64,000 bases of DNA from Pseudorhodoplanes sp049324435 (GTDB taxonomy: Bacteria > Pseudomonadota > Alphaproteobacteria > Rhizobiales > Xanthobacteraceae): assembly GCA_049324435.1 (NCBI GenBank), contig JBMOOQ010000040.1:1-64000 (forward strand), in the 5' to 3' direction. Each line of letters begins with the position of its first letter. Within the stretch, counting starts at the first letter, position 1. A program made the position numbers and the translations under genes. The notes beneath the pieces were generated by a model, which worked only from the letters and a program-made list of their open reading frames with translations, was not told where the DNA came from and searched no databases. This document shows positions 26,146 to 33,461 of the stretch, piece by piece.

Positions 26146-26175
26146 AAAATGGCCGGGCAATGCCCGGCCATTTTT
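26146..26175 (+). terminator. Intrinsic terminator of ahcY
   Basis: A 12-bp perfect stem (AAATGGCCGGGC and complement) with a 3-nt loop, followed by TTTTTCTTT, 25 nt after the ahcY stop. Confidence 0.92.
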
Positions 26176-26232
26176 CTTTGGTATAAGTGCTGCTGTCGGC
26201 GCGACCCGCCTCGCTTGAAATCGGAGGAGCTC

Positions 26233-26847
26233 ATGGATCAACGCACGCTGCCGCCGCCGCGCCTTGCGCCGCTGCCGCCCGAAGCCACACCCGAGTTGAA
26301 GGCGCAGTTCGAGGCGACCCGGGCTCGCATGGGCTTCATCCCGAATTCCATGCTGATCATGCAGCGCGACCAGAAGCTGACACAGGCCTTCGCGCAGATG
26401 TCGGCCGCGGTATGGCGCCCCGACAGCAAGGTTGATCTCAGGCTGAAGCGCCTGATCTCGCATGTCGCGAGCCGGTCGGCCGGCTGCCGCTATTGTATGG
26501 CCCACACCGCCGAAGGGGCGGCGAAACTGGGCGTCGATCAGCAAAAGCTCGATGAGGTCTGGAGTTATCGGACGAGCCCGCTCTATACGGCGGCCGAACG
26601 CGCCGCGCTGGATGTTGCGGTCGCTGCCGGCTGTGTCCCGAACGCGGTCACGGATGAAATGTTTGCCGAGCTGCGCAGGCACTGGAGCGACGAGCAGATC
26701 GTTGAGATTGTCGGCGTAATCGCGCTGTTCGGATTTCTCAATCGCTGGAACGACACTTTTGCGACACCGCTGGAAGACGATCCGCTGCATTTCGGCGAGG
26801 CGCATCTGGCTGCGCAGGGCTGGGATGCCGGAAAGCACCGGCGCTGA
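26233..26847 (+). CDS. Carboxymuconolactone decarboxylase/AhpD-like protein
   Basis: A 204-residue all-helical protein. The AhpD-type redox motif is CRYCMAH, with the Cys pair followed by His three residues on, in SRSAGCRYCMAHTAEGAAKLG. Relatives are alkylhydroperoxidases or peroxidase-related enzymes. The ATG at 26233 has GGAGGAG upstream. It sits alone between the ahcY terminator and the thioredoxin gene. Antioxidant activity is likely from the motif; the substrate is unknown. Confidence 0.85.
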   Translation: MDQRTLPPPRLAPLPPEATPELKAQFEATRARMGFIPNSMLIMQRDQKLTQAFAQMSAAVWRPDSKVDLRLKRLISHVASRSAGCRYCMAHTAEGAAKLGVDQQKLDEVWSYRTSPLYTAAERAALDVAVAAGCVPNAVTDEMFAELRRHWSDEQIVEIVGVIALFGFLNRWNDTFATPLEDDPLHFGEAHLAAQGWDAGKHRR

Positions 26848-26977
26848 GCCCGGTCCCATGGCTCACATTTTCTTGAAGTGAGGCAGCGTAACGTTTGGCG
26901 CCCGTCCGGCGAAATCAGAAGATGCCGCCGAACATGACCCGCGGCTTGCTGCAACATCTGGACAGGGTGAACCCGCG

Positions 26978-27373
26978 ATGCTCGACAAACGTCAATTCCT
27001 TGGTGTGCTCGGCCTTTGCCTCGCGCTGCCTTTCGCCGCTCCCGCGCTCGCGGCAGACAAAAAGCCTTTCACCGCTGCAGCGTTCGAAGCGGCGCAGGCA
27101 CAGGGCAAGCCGATCCTGATCGACGTGTCCGCTCCCTGGTGCCCGACCTGTCGCGCTCAGGCACCGATCCTGTCGAAATTGATGAGCGATCCGCGCTTCA
27201 AGAATCTGGTCGCATTCAATGTCGATTACGATTCGCAGAAGGACGTGCTGCGCAAGCTCAATGTGCAACGCCAGAGCACACTGATCGTGTTCAAGGGCAA
27301 GCAGGAAGCCGGCCGTTCGGTCGCGGATACCAATCCGGCGTCCATCGAGGCTCTGGTGGCCAAGGCGCTCTGA
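26978..27373 (+). CDS. Exported thioredoxin-like protein
   Basis: A 131-residue protein with a signal peptide (residues 1-25, ending ALAAD) and a thioredoxin fold with WCPTC as active site. It acts in the periplasm, probably as a reductant or disulfide-handling protein. The gene lies 6 nt before the CcdA/DsbD-like membrane protein gene, which very likely supplies its electrons across the membrane. Together they resemble a split DsbD (gamma plus beta parts). Confidence 0.88.
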   Translation: MLDKRQFLGVLGLCLALPFAAPALAADKKPFTAAAFEAAQAQGKPILIDVSAPWCPTCRAQAPILSKLMSDPRFKNLVAFNVDYDSQKDVLRKLNVQRQSTLIVFKGKQEAGRSVADTNPASIEALVAKAL

Positions 27374-27379
27374 CCGGCC

Positions 27380-28096
27380 ATGGCGGGTATCGGGCTCGCA
27401 TTCCTGGCCGGCCTGTTGTCGATCCTGTCGCCGTGCGTGCTGCCGCTGGTTCCGATCGTGATCGGTGCGGCGACCGGCGAGCATCGCTACGGGCCCGCGG
27501 CGTTGGCCGCGGGGCTCGCGCTGTCCTTTGTGACAATAGGATTGTTCGTCGCGACCGTCGGCTTCTCGCTTGGTCTCGACCAGGACATCTTCCGTGCGAT
27601 TGCCGCGGTGCTTCTGGTCGCTATCGGTGGCGCATTGCTGGTTCCGCGCTTGCAGATGCGGCTTGCCGCGGCTGCGGGGCCGATTGGTAACTGGGCGCAA
27701 ATGCAGACCGGCGACTTGCAGGGTCGCGGTCTCGGCAAGCAATTCGCGGTCGGCGTTTTGCTGGGTGCGGTCTGGAGTCCGTGTGTCGGACCGACGCTCG
27801 GCGCGGCGTCGCTCCTGGCCGCACGCGCCGAGAATCTCGGTTTTGTGGCGCTGACGATGTTCGCATTCGGGATCGGTGCGGCGCTGCCGCTGCTGCTGAT
27901 CGGGATGATGTCGCGCGAGGCCTTGACCCGCTGGCGCGGGCGGATGCTTGCCGCCGGAAGCGGTGGCAAGGCGGTGATGGGCGCGATCCTGATCATCACC
28001 GGAATGCTGATCGTCACCGGCCTCGACAAACGGCTGGAGGCGATTCTCGTGGCGGCGTCACCGGCCTGGCTGACCGCGCTCACGACGCGCTTCTGA
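27380..28096 (+). CDS. CcdA/DsbD-type transmembrane electron carrier
   Basis: A 238-residue integral membrane protein with six predicted helices. Each half has one conserved cysteine in matching motifs, ILSPCVLPL near residue 18 and WSPCVGPTL near residue 134, the internal repeat typical of CcdA and DsbD-beta. It passes reducing power from cytoplasmic thioredoxin to periplasmic thiol proteins, presumably the thioredoxin-like protein encoded 6 nt upstream. Confidence 0.9.
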   Translation: MAGIGLAFLAGLLSILSPCVLPLVPIVIGAATGEHRYGPAALAAGLALSFVTIGLFVATVGFSLGLDQDIFRAIAAVLLVAIGGALLVPRLQMRLAAAAGPIGNWAQMQTGDLQGRGLGKQFAVGVLLGAVWSPCVGPTLGAASLLAARAENLGFVALTMFAFGIGAALPLLLIGMMSREALTRWRGRMLAAGSGGKAVMGAILIITGMLIVTGLDKRLEAILVAASPAWLTALTTRF

Positions 28097-28107
28097 TCGG
28101 TCTCGGC

Positions 28108-28596
28108 TCACAGCATCAGCTGCATCAGCACGAGATCGAGCCGCTTGCCGAATTTCTCGCCGACGCCAGGCAGCCGCCCGGTTTCCTCGAAGCCCATGGT
28201 CTCGTGCAGCGCCAGCGAGGCGTAATTCGAGGCGTCGATCGCGCCGATCATGACCCGCTTGCCCATGCCGCGCGCTTCCTCGATCAGCGCGGCCAGCAGC
28301 ATGCGGCCGAGCCCCTTGCCCTGCGCTTCGTCCAGAACATAGACGGAATGCTCGACGGTGTGCCGGTAGCCGTCGAACGGGCGGAACTCGCCGAAGCTGC
28401 CATAGCCGAGAACGCCGTCGTCGTCCGCCACCAGGACCGGGAAGCCGGCCTTGCGCCGTGTCGCAAACCAGACCCGCCGGCTCTCGAGATCCGAGGGCGC
28501 CTCGTTCCAGATCGCCGTGGTTTTCATGACGGCATCGTTATAGATCGCCAGAATCGCGGGTAGATCGGCTTCCGTTGCCGGCCGGATCGTCACCAC
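28108..28596 (-). CDS. GNAT N-acetyltransferase (phosphinothricin/amino-acid type)
   Basis: A 162-residue acetyltransferase. VTIRPATEADLPAILAIYND is the N-terminal fold, the acetyl-CoA loop reads DEAQGKGLGRMLL, and GFEETGRLPGVGEKFGKRLD is typical of the PAT/MnaT branch acting on L-amino acids or phosphinothricin-like compounds. The frame continues far upstream, antisense to lepA, with no similarity. The GTG at 28596 is chosen because GGGGAGG lies 8 nt upstream; the next GTG at 28593 is equally possible. Convergent with the CcdA-like gene, divergent from lepA. Confidence 0.85.
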   Translation of the reverse strand: MVTIRPATEADLPAILAIYNDAVMKTTAIWNEAPSDLESRRVWFATRRKAGFPVLVADDDGVLGYGSFGEFRPFDGYRHTVEHSVYVLDEAQGKGLGRMLLAALIEEARGMGKRVMIGAIDASNYASLALHETMGFEETGRLPGVGEKFGKRLDLVLMQLML

Positions 28597-28689
28597 CTCA
28601 AGCGCCTCCCCATGGCCCGGGCCGGGCCTCGTGATCGGGCCTGCGAACGTTGCTTGTCGCCCATTTCCCGCAATGCTATCCCGCCCGCC

Positions 28690-30501
28690 ATGACAGCGGC
28701 AACTATCGGCAATATCCGCAATTTTTCCATCGTCGCGCATATCGACCACGGCAAGTCCACGCTTGCCGACCGGCTGATTCAGCTCACCGGGGCGATGGAC
28801 GCGCGGGAAATGGCGGGCAAGGAGCAGGTGCTCGACTCGATGGATATCGAGCGCGAGCGCGGCATCACGATCAAGGCGCAGACCGTGCGCCTGAATTACC
28901 GCGCCCGGGACGGTAAGGACTACATTCTCAATCTGATCGATACGCCCGGGCATGTCGACTTCGCCTATGAGGTGAACCGCTCGCTCGCCGCCTGCGAGGG
29001 CTCGCTTCTTGTGGTGGATGCCTCGCAGGGCGTGGAGGCGCAGACGCTCGCCAATGTCTATCAGGCGATCGACAACAACCATGAGATCGTGCCGGTCCTG
29101 AACAAGGTCGATCTGCCGGCCGCCGAGCCGGACAAGGTCAAGCAGCAGATCGAGGACGTAATCGGCATCGACGCATCCTACGCGCTGCCGATTTCCGCCA
29201 AGACCGGTGTCGGCATTCCCGAGGTGCTGGAAGCCATCGTTCACAAGCTGCCGGCGCCGAAGGGCGATCGCGACGCTCCGCTGAAGGCGCTGCTGGTCGA
29301 TTCCTGGTACGACGTTTATCTCGGCGTCATCGTGCTGGTACGCATCGTCGACGGCACGCTGAAGGAAGGCGACCGCATTCTGATGATGGGGACCGGGGCG
29401 GTCTACGATGTCGATCGCGTCGGCGTATTCACGCCGAAGAAGGTCGAGGTCGCAGAGCTCGGGCCCGGCGAGATCGGCTTCCTCACCGCCTCGATCAAGG
29501 AGGTGGCGGATACCCGCGTCGGCGACACCATCACCGATGCGCGCAAGCCAGTGGCTGAGCCGCTGCCCGGCTTCAAGCCGGCGATCCCGGTGGTGTTCTG
29601 CGGACTGTTTCCCGTCGATGCCGCGCAGTTCGAGGATCTGCGCGCGGCGATGGGCAAGCTGCGCCTCAACGATGCGAGCTTCTCCTTCGAGATGGAGACC
29701 TCTGCCGCGCTCGGCTTCGGCTTCCGCTGCGGCTTCCTGGGCCTGCTGCATCTGGAAATCATTCAGGAGCGGCTGGAGCGCGAATTCAACCTCGACCTGA
29801 TCGCGACCGCGCCGTCCGTCATCTACAAGATCACGCAGACCGACGGCACTCAGCTTGAGATTCACAATCCGGTCGACATGCCGGACGTGGTGAAGATCGA
29901 AGAGATCCAGGAGCCGTGGATCGAGGCGACGATTCTCACGCCCGATGAATATCTCGGCTCGGTGCTGAAGCTCTGCCAGGACCGGCGCGGCAACCAGAAA
30001 GAGCTGACCTATGTCGGCAACCGCGCGATGGTCAAATACGACCTGCCGCTGAATGAGGTGGTGTTCGATTTCTACGACCGGCTGAAGTCGGTGTCGAAGG
30101 GTTATGCCTCGTTCGACTATCACCTGACCGACTATCGCCCGTCCGATCTCGTGAAGATGCAGATTCTGGTCAACGGCGAGCCGGTGGATGCACTGGCGAT
30201 GCTGGTGCATCGCACCCGCGCGGAAGGCCGCGGCCGCGCCATGGTGGAGAAGCTCAAGGAGCTGATCCCGCCGCACATGTTCCAGGTGCCGATCCAGGCT
30301 GCGATCGGCGGCAAGGTGATCGCGCGCGAGACCGTGCGCGCGCTGCGCAAGGACGTGACCGCGAAATGCTACGGCGGCGACGCCACCCGCAAGCGCAAGC
30401 TTCTGGAGAAGCAGAAAGAAGGCAAGAAGAAGATGCGCCAATACGGCAAGGTGGACATCCCGCAGGAGGCGTTCATCGCGGCGCTGAAGGTGGATGTGTG
30501 A
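28690..30501 (+). CDS. lepA: Elongation factor 4 (LepA)
   Basis: A 603-residue translational GTPase that acts on stalled or initiating ribosomes. G1 is AHIDHGKST, G3 DTPGHVDF and G4 NKVDLP. The C-terminal LepA-specific domain includes YHLTDYRPSDLVKMQILVNG and the ending with KKKMRQYGKVDIPQEAF. The ATG at 28690 (MTAATIGNIRNFSI) begins the conserved part; the longer frame overlaps the GNAT promoter region. A palindromic repeat follows the stop. Confidence 0.96.
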   Translation: MTAATIGNIRNFSIVAHIDHGKSTLADRLIQLTGAMDAREMAGKEQVLDSMDIERERGITIKAQTVRLNYRARDGKDYILNLIDTPGHVDFAYEVNRSLAACEGSLLVVDASQGVEAQTLANVYQAIDNNHEIVPVLNKVDLPAAEPDKVKQQIEDVIGIDASYALPISAKTGVGIPEVLEAIVHKLPAPKGDRDAPLKALLVDSWYDVYLGVIVLVRIVDGTLKEGDRILMMGTGAVYDVDRVGVFTPKKVEVAELGPGEIGFLTASIKEVADTRVGDTITDARKPVAEPLPGFKPAIPVVFCGLFPVDAAQFEDLRAAMGKLRLNDASFSFEMETSAALGFGFRCGFLGLLHLEIIQERLEREFNLDLIATAPSVIYKITQTDGTQLEIHNPVDMPDVVKIEEIQEPWIEATILTPDEYLGSVLKLCQDRRGNQKELTYVGNRAMVKYDLPLNEVVFDFYDRLKSVSKGYASFDYHLTDYRPSDLVKMQILVNGEPVDALAMLVHRTRAEGRGRAMVEKLKELIPPHMFQVPIQAAIGGKVIARETVRALRKDVTAKCYGGDATRKRKLLEKQKEGKKKMRQYGKVDIPQEAFIAALKVDV

Positions 30502-30533
30502 CGGCGCTCAAGCCGCATGAGTGAGGTTTCTTC

Positions 30534-30585
30534 CCTCTCCCGCTTGCGGGAGAGGATGGCGCGTAGCGCCGCCGGGTAAGGGTGG
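30534..30585. repeat. Palindromic repeat downstream of lepA
   Basis: CCTCTCCCG, 4-nt loop, CGGGAGAGG (30534-30542 and 30547-30555), then a second small stem GGCGC-GTA-GCGCC (30558-30570) and a G-rich tail. It resembles dispersed intergenic repeats of Rhizobiales and the palindrome inside polA. There is no T-run. It separates lepA from the DUF4258 gene. Confidence 0.6.
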
Positions 30586-30596
30586 GGGCTGCACGA

Positions 30597-30854
30597 ATGG
30601 CCAAGCGGATCGTTTGGACAGCTCATGCGCGAATTCGCTTGCAGGAGCGGCACTTCAACCCCAGCTGGATCGAAAGTGCGGTACGGAACCCGGATTGGAC
30701 CGAGCCTGAGCCGAAGGATCCTGCGCTTCAGCGCCGTTTCAAGTCCCTACCAGAGGCACAGGGACGTATCCTTCGCGTCATATGCGCCGAAACGGAAACG
30801 ACAATCCGCATCATCAGTGCTATGTTTGATAGGAATGCGAGGCGCAAATCATGA
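30597..30854 (+). CDS. DUF4258-like small protein, possible toxin of a TA pair
   Basis: An 85-residue basic protein. The start MAKRIVWTAHARIRLQER has the T-x-H-A-x-x-R-x-x-x-R pattern of DUF4258/RelE-fold-like proteins, with a later strand LRVICAETETTIRIISAMFD. The ATG at 30597 is used; an upstream GTG at 30582 lies in the repeat. Its stop overlaps the next gene's start (ATGA). Small pairs of this kind often behave as toxin-antitoxin units, but nothing in the sequence proves toxicity. Confidence 0.75.
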   Translation: MAKRIVWTAHARIRLQERHFNPSWIESAVRNPDWTEPEPKDPALQRRFKSLPEAQGRILRVICAETETTIRIISAMFDRNARRKS

Positions 30855-31072
30855 TCGATATGACCTACGATCCAGAAGCCGACGCCGCCTACATTTATCT
30901 CGCGCGCGGCACCATCGACCGGCAGGAAACTATCGGCGAGCTTGTTGCTGACGTTGACGCAGAAGGCCGCATTCTCGGTATCGAGATCCTTTTCGCGAGC
31001 AAGGTGCTCGCGCCTGGCGACTGGCAGAAGGCGAGACGGCCGGGAGGACAGAGGATCGACGCGGCCGAGTAG
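30851..31072 (+). CDS. DUF2283 protein, possible antitoxin partner
   Basis: A 73-residue protein with the DUF2283 signature MTYDPEADAAYIYLARG followed by DVDAEGRILGIEIL. The 4-nt overlap with the DUF4258 gene shows translational coupling. DUF2283 proteins often occur as the second gene with DUF4258. The last 15 residues are charged and probably disordered. A small acidic partner after a small basic protein fits an antitoxin role; that is inference. Confidence 0.82.
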   Translation: MIDMTYDPEADAAYIYLARGTIDRQETIGELVADVDAEGRILGIEILFASKVLAPGDWQKARRPGGQRIDAAE

Positions 31073-31112
31073 TCGGGGTGGCGCATGTTGATCGTGCGCG
31101 AAACCGCGAAAG

Positions 31113-31385
31113 TCACTCCGCCGCATCCACTCGATGCAGTAATCCGGCCTGCTTCATCTCATCATGCAGCGCGATGGGGTCCCAGTCGTAACCGTTGGGC
31201 CAGGTCAGCGCGCCGTCTTCGATAAAGACACGCGCGAAATGCGCAGGGTCCTTCAGCGGTTCGGCCATCGGCCCGGTCTTGTCGCGCACGATCGAGAAGT
31301 CGCGTTCTCCGACCGTGCCGTCGGAAAACTCAATTTCAAGCCTGAAGTCGCCAAGGCGGCGAACGCCGATCACGTCAATCATCAT
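31113..31385 (-). CDS. DUF2442 family protein
   Basis: A 90-residue protein with DUF2442 features: an N-terminal beta hairpin (VRRLGDFRLEIEFSDGTVGE) and the motif LTWPNGYDWDP near the C-terminus. DUF2442 proteins usually occur beside DUF4160 or other small toxin-like proteins; here it faces the DUF4258-DUF2283 pair convergently, 40 bp away. It may be a solitary antitoxin. No partner is seen upstream, where a structured repeat begins. Confidence 0.82.
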   Translation of the reverse strand: MMIDVIGVRRLGDFRLEIEFSDGTVGERDFSIVRDKTGPMAEPLKDPAHFARVFIEDGALTWPNGYDWDPIALHDEMKQAGLLHRVDAAE

Positions 31386-31780
31386 TCGAGACCTTCGATC
31401 CGTTCCATCTGCCCGTCGGTCCGTTCGGGCTGCTTATAGCAAAGACCCAAACAGACTGGGTGCCTGGATATTGACTTTATTCCTATTTCCTGCTAACAGC
31501 CATTCTTGTTGATGGAGCGCCGGGAGGCGCCGGGCCCTTGCGCCAAGGGCTCGCGCGCCTCCGGAGAGAGGCTGCGAACGCGTCGCGGCTTCTCTTCCGA
31601 GGCGCGCGGCGGGGTGCGTTAATCCCCGCCAAAGGGTGCCTCGCCAGCACCCTGGCGCCTCCCGGCGCTCCATTCCGCTTTTGCGGACGGAAAAAAGGGA
31701 CACCGGCGTTCTCCGCGCCGTCAAACAACAGGAGCGATGGTGCACGCCCGCCTTGTAGAGGCCGAAATAGAAATAAGAGT
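31386..31780. other. Gene-free region carrying a large structured element
   Basis: About 395 bp without a convincing gene. Open frames on both strands are Arg/Ala/Pro-rich by-products of the inverted repeat at 31512-31673. After the repeat, 31674-31780 contains TTTTGCGGACGGAAAAAAGG and no recognisable promoter. The segment separates the DUF2442 gene from the 3' end of the deaminase gene. Confidence 0.55.
31512..31673. repeat. 162-bp multi-hairpin inverted repeat element
   Basis: Perfect 20-bp outer arms at 31512-31531 and 31654-31673 close a region with four inner hairpins: a 7-bp stem (GCCCTTG/CAAGGGC), a long imperfect stem of about 24 bp (GCGCGCCTC... / ...GAGGCGCGC), a 7-bp stem (GGCGGGG/CCCCGCC) and a 7-bp stem (AGGGTGC/GCACCCT). 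It would fold into a multibranched RNA or DNA cruciform on either strand. No transposase gene and no obvious target-site duplication are visible. Similar spurious ORFs annotated in Bradyrhizobium-like genomes suggest a dispersed family; that is recollection, not a search. Confidence 0.7.
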
Positions 31781-32374
31781 CTAGGGCCGCTTCGACGGCG
31801 CCAGCTTGCCCATCCGCTCCCGGAACAGCGCCATCGCCTCGTCCGCAAGCACGCCGCCTCTGATCTCGACCGGCGCAAATGCCGCACGGGCGGCGATCGC
31901 TGCACTCGGGATCATGACCTGGTCCATCAGCGTGGCAAGCTGCTCGATCGAGGCTGCGTAAACCACGCGGCCGATATGGCACCAGATGATCGCGCCCATA
32001 CACATCGGGCAGGGTTCGCCGGTGGTGTAGAGCGTCGCGCCCTTCAGCGCATCGGCGCCGGGAGATTCGACCGCGTTGCGGATGGCGACCATCTCGCCAT
32101 GCGCGGTCGGATCCTTGTGGCTGCGGCCATGGTTGCCGCCACGCGCGATCACTGCGCCGTCGCGCACGATGGTCGCGCCGAACGGAAAGTCTGCGCGTTG
32201 CGCTTCCTCCAGCGCAAGACGCATGAAGCGCTCGTCGTCCGACGCTGACATCGGCGCCTGGGCCGGTGCCGCACGCGGCAGCGCGAGAGTGGCGGCAACG
32301 CCCGCAACGAACGCGCGGCGTGATGGCACGTGACATCCGCAGGCCGCGCTCAGCTGCCGCTCTCTCTCATGCAT
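31781..32374 (-). CDS. Nucleoside/tRNA-type deaminase with Tat-like signal
   Basis: A 197-residue zinc deaminase of the cytidine-deaminase fold. The metal/catalytic motif is TAHGEMVA (His and Glu) with the second site EPCPMCMGAI. Unusually, residues 18-41 look like a twin-arginine signal (SRRAFVAGVAATLALP, then APAQA), implying export. The ATG at 32374 has GGAG 8 nt upstream; a GTG at 32329 would start just before the Tat motif. Typical TadA and guanine deaminases are cytoplasmic, so a periplasmic role would be novel. The substrate is not known. Confidence 0.82.
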   Translation of the reverse strand: MHERERQLSAACGCHVPSRRAFVAGVAATLALPRAAPAQAPMSASDDERFMRLALEEAQRADFPFGATIVRDGAVIARGGNHGRSHKDPTAHGEMVAIRNAVESPGADALKGATLYTTGEPCPMCMGAIIWCHIGRVVYAASIEQLATLMDQVMIPSAAIAARAAFAPVEIRGGVLADEAMALFRERMGKLAPSKRP

Positions 32375-32502
32375 GAGCGTCTCTCCGTTGCGAAGGATGG
32401 CACGTTACCCGACTCGGATTGACGTTTCGCAAACGATAGCGCTTGACAAGGCCAAAGTCTGCAACAACGGTGCAGTCTTTCATTCACCAAGGGGAGGGGC
32501 TC

Positions 32503-32727
32503 ATGCCGTATACATTCGAGATCTACAAGGACAAGAAGGAAGAATTCCGCGTGCGGTTCATCGCGGCGAACGGCGAAAAGATGTTCGGGTCGGAGGGATA
32601 TGCGTCGAAGGCGGCAGCCAAGAACGCGATCAAGTCGATCCTGAAAAACGGACCCGGCGCTGCGGTCGTTGACAACACCAAGGCGGTCAAGGCCGTGAAG
32701 GCTGCCAAGAAAAGGAAAGCGCGCTGA
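32503..32727 (+). CDS. DUF1508 (YegP-like) small protein
   Basis: A 74-residue protein with a single DUF1508 repeat, YTFEIYKDKKEEFRVRFIAA then SEGYASKAAAKNAIKSIL, and a basic tail (AAKKRKAR). The ATG at 32503 follows a strong AGGGGAGG site. YegP itself has two such repeats; single-repeat forms are common. The tail could contact nucleic acid. Function unknown. Confidence 0.85.
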   Translation: MPYTFEIYKDKKEEFRVRFIAANGEKMFGSEGYASKAAAKNAIKSILKNGPGAAVVDNTKAVKAVKAAKKRKAR

Positions 32728-32871
32728 ACGCGAGTCCAGCAGATTGAGTTGCTGACGCCCTTAGCGCGCGGGCAACGGTCGTATTGTCTGCAAATGCGGA
32801 TTGGCGCTGTCGTGTCGAGCGAGACCGGCGGGGAGCCAATCGAGCTGGTGGCCGCGTTGACCGCGGCCGCG

Positions 32872-33366
32872 CTAGTCGGCCTTAGGCGATTCCGCGGGAA
32901 CGGATGCGGTCGTGGCCGGCTCTGCGACCTGATCCTCGGCGCGTACGCTGGACGGTTCGATGATGATCCGCGTCTTCGCCATGCCTTGCTTCTGCACGAG
33001 GTTGAAAAGCACTGCTGCGTCGCGCGGATGAAGCCGCACGCAGCCCTTAGAGGCGCGGCGGCCGAGCTTCTTGATCTGATTGGTGCCGTGAATTGCGTAA
33101 TGGCCGTGGAAGAAGATCGAGTAGGGCATCGGCGCCATGTTGAAGAGCCGCGAGTGCCATGTGCGCTCAAGCCGTTGCGGCTTGTAGGTGCCGTTCGGCG
33201 GGCCGCCGGCGAGGCCGGTCGAAACCACGAAATGATGGGCCGGTACGCCGTCAACGATCACCGCCATGCGCTGCGCGGATTTGTCGACCCGTATTACAAT
33301 CTCGGCCTGCGCGGCGGATCCGGCAAGAAGCGTGACAAACGCGGCAACGGCAGGAAACACACGCAT
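32872..33366 (-). CDS. L,D-transpeptidase (YkuD family)
   Basis: A 164-residue exported enzyme. The signal peptide covers about residues 1-22 (ending AAQA). The YkuD domain has the conserved His in HGHYAIHGT and the catalytic Cys in ASKGCVRLH. It makes 3-3 crosslinks or attaches proteins to peptidoglycan in the periplasm. The start at 33366 was chosen for a GAGGG site and compact signal peptide; ATG at 33378 is an alternative. The C-terminal 20 residues are Ala/Pro-rich. It is divergent from the MepA gene, so two wall enzymes share a 95-bp control region. Confidence 0.9.
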   Translation of the reverse strand: MRVFPAVAAFVTLLAGSAAQAEIVIRVDKSAQRMAVIVDGVPAHHFVVSTGLAGGPPNGTYKPQRLERTWHSRLFNMAPMPYSIFFHGHYAIHGTNQIKKLGRRASKGCVRLHPRDAAVLFNLVQKQGMAKTRIIIEPSSVRAEDQVAEPATTASVPAESPKAD

Positions 33367-33461
33367 GACGGCCCTCATCTCGGCACCACGCAAACCGGCT
33401 TCCAGACTCGAACCAAGCATGTAAAGTCAGTGCGCAAAAATACCGTTAAGAGGTGGGGTCC

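Noticed and set aside
28108..30441. A 777-residue apparent protein fused to the acetyltransferase
   Set aside because: Only the last 162 codons match GNAT. The rest is antisense to lepA, and a ribosome-binding site marks a start at 28596.
31434..32336. Open frames across the structured repeat and antisense or out-of-frame to the deaminase
   Set aside because: Low-complexity Arg/Ala translations generated by the inverted repeat; no ribosome-binding site.
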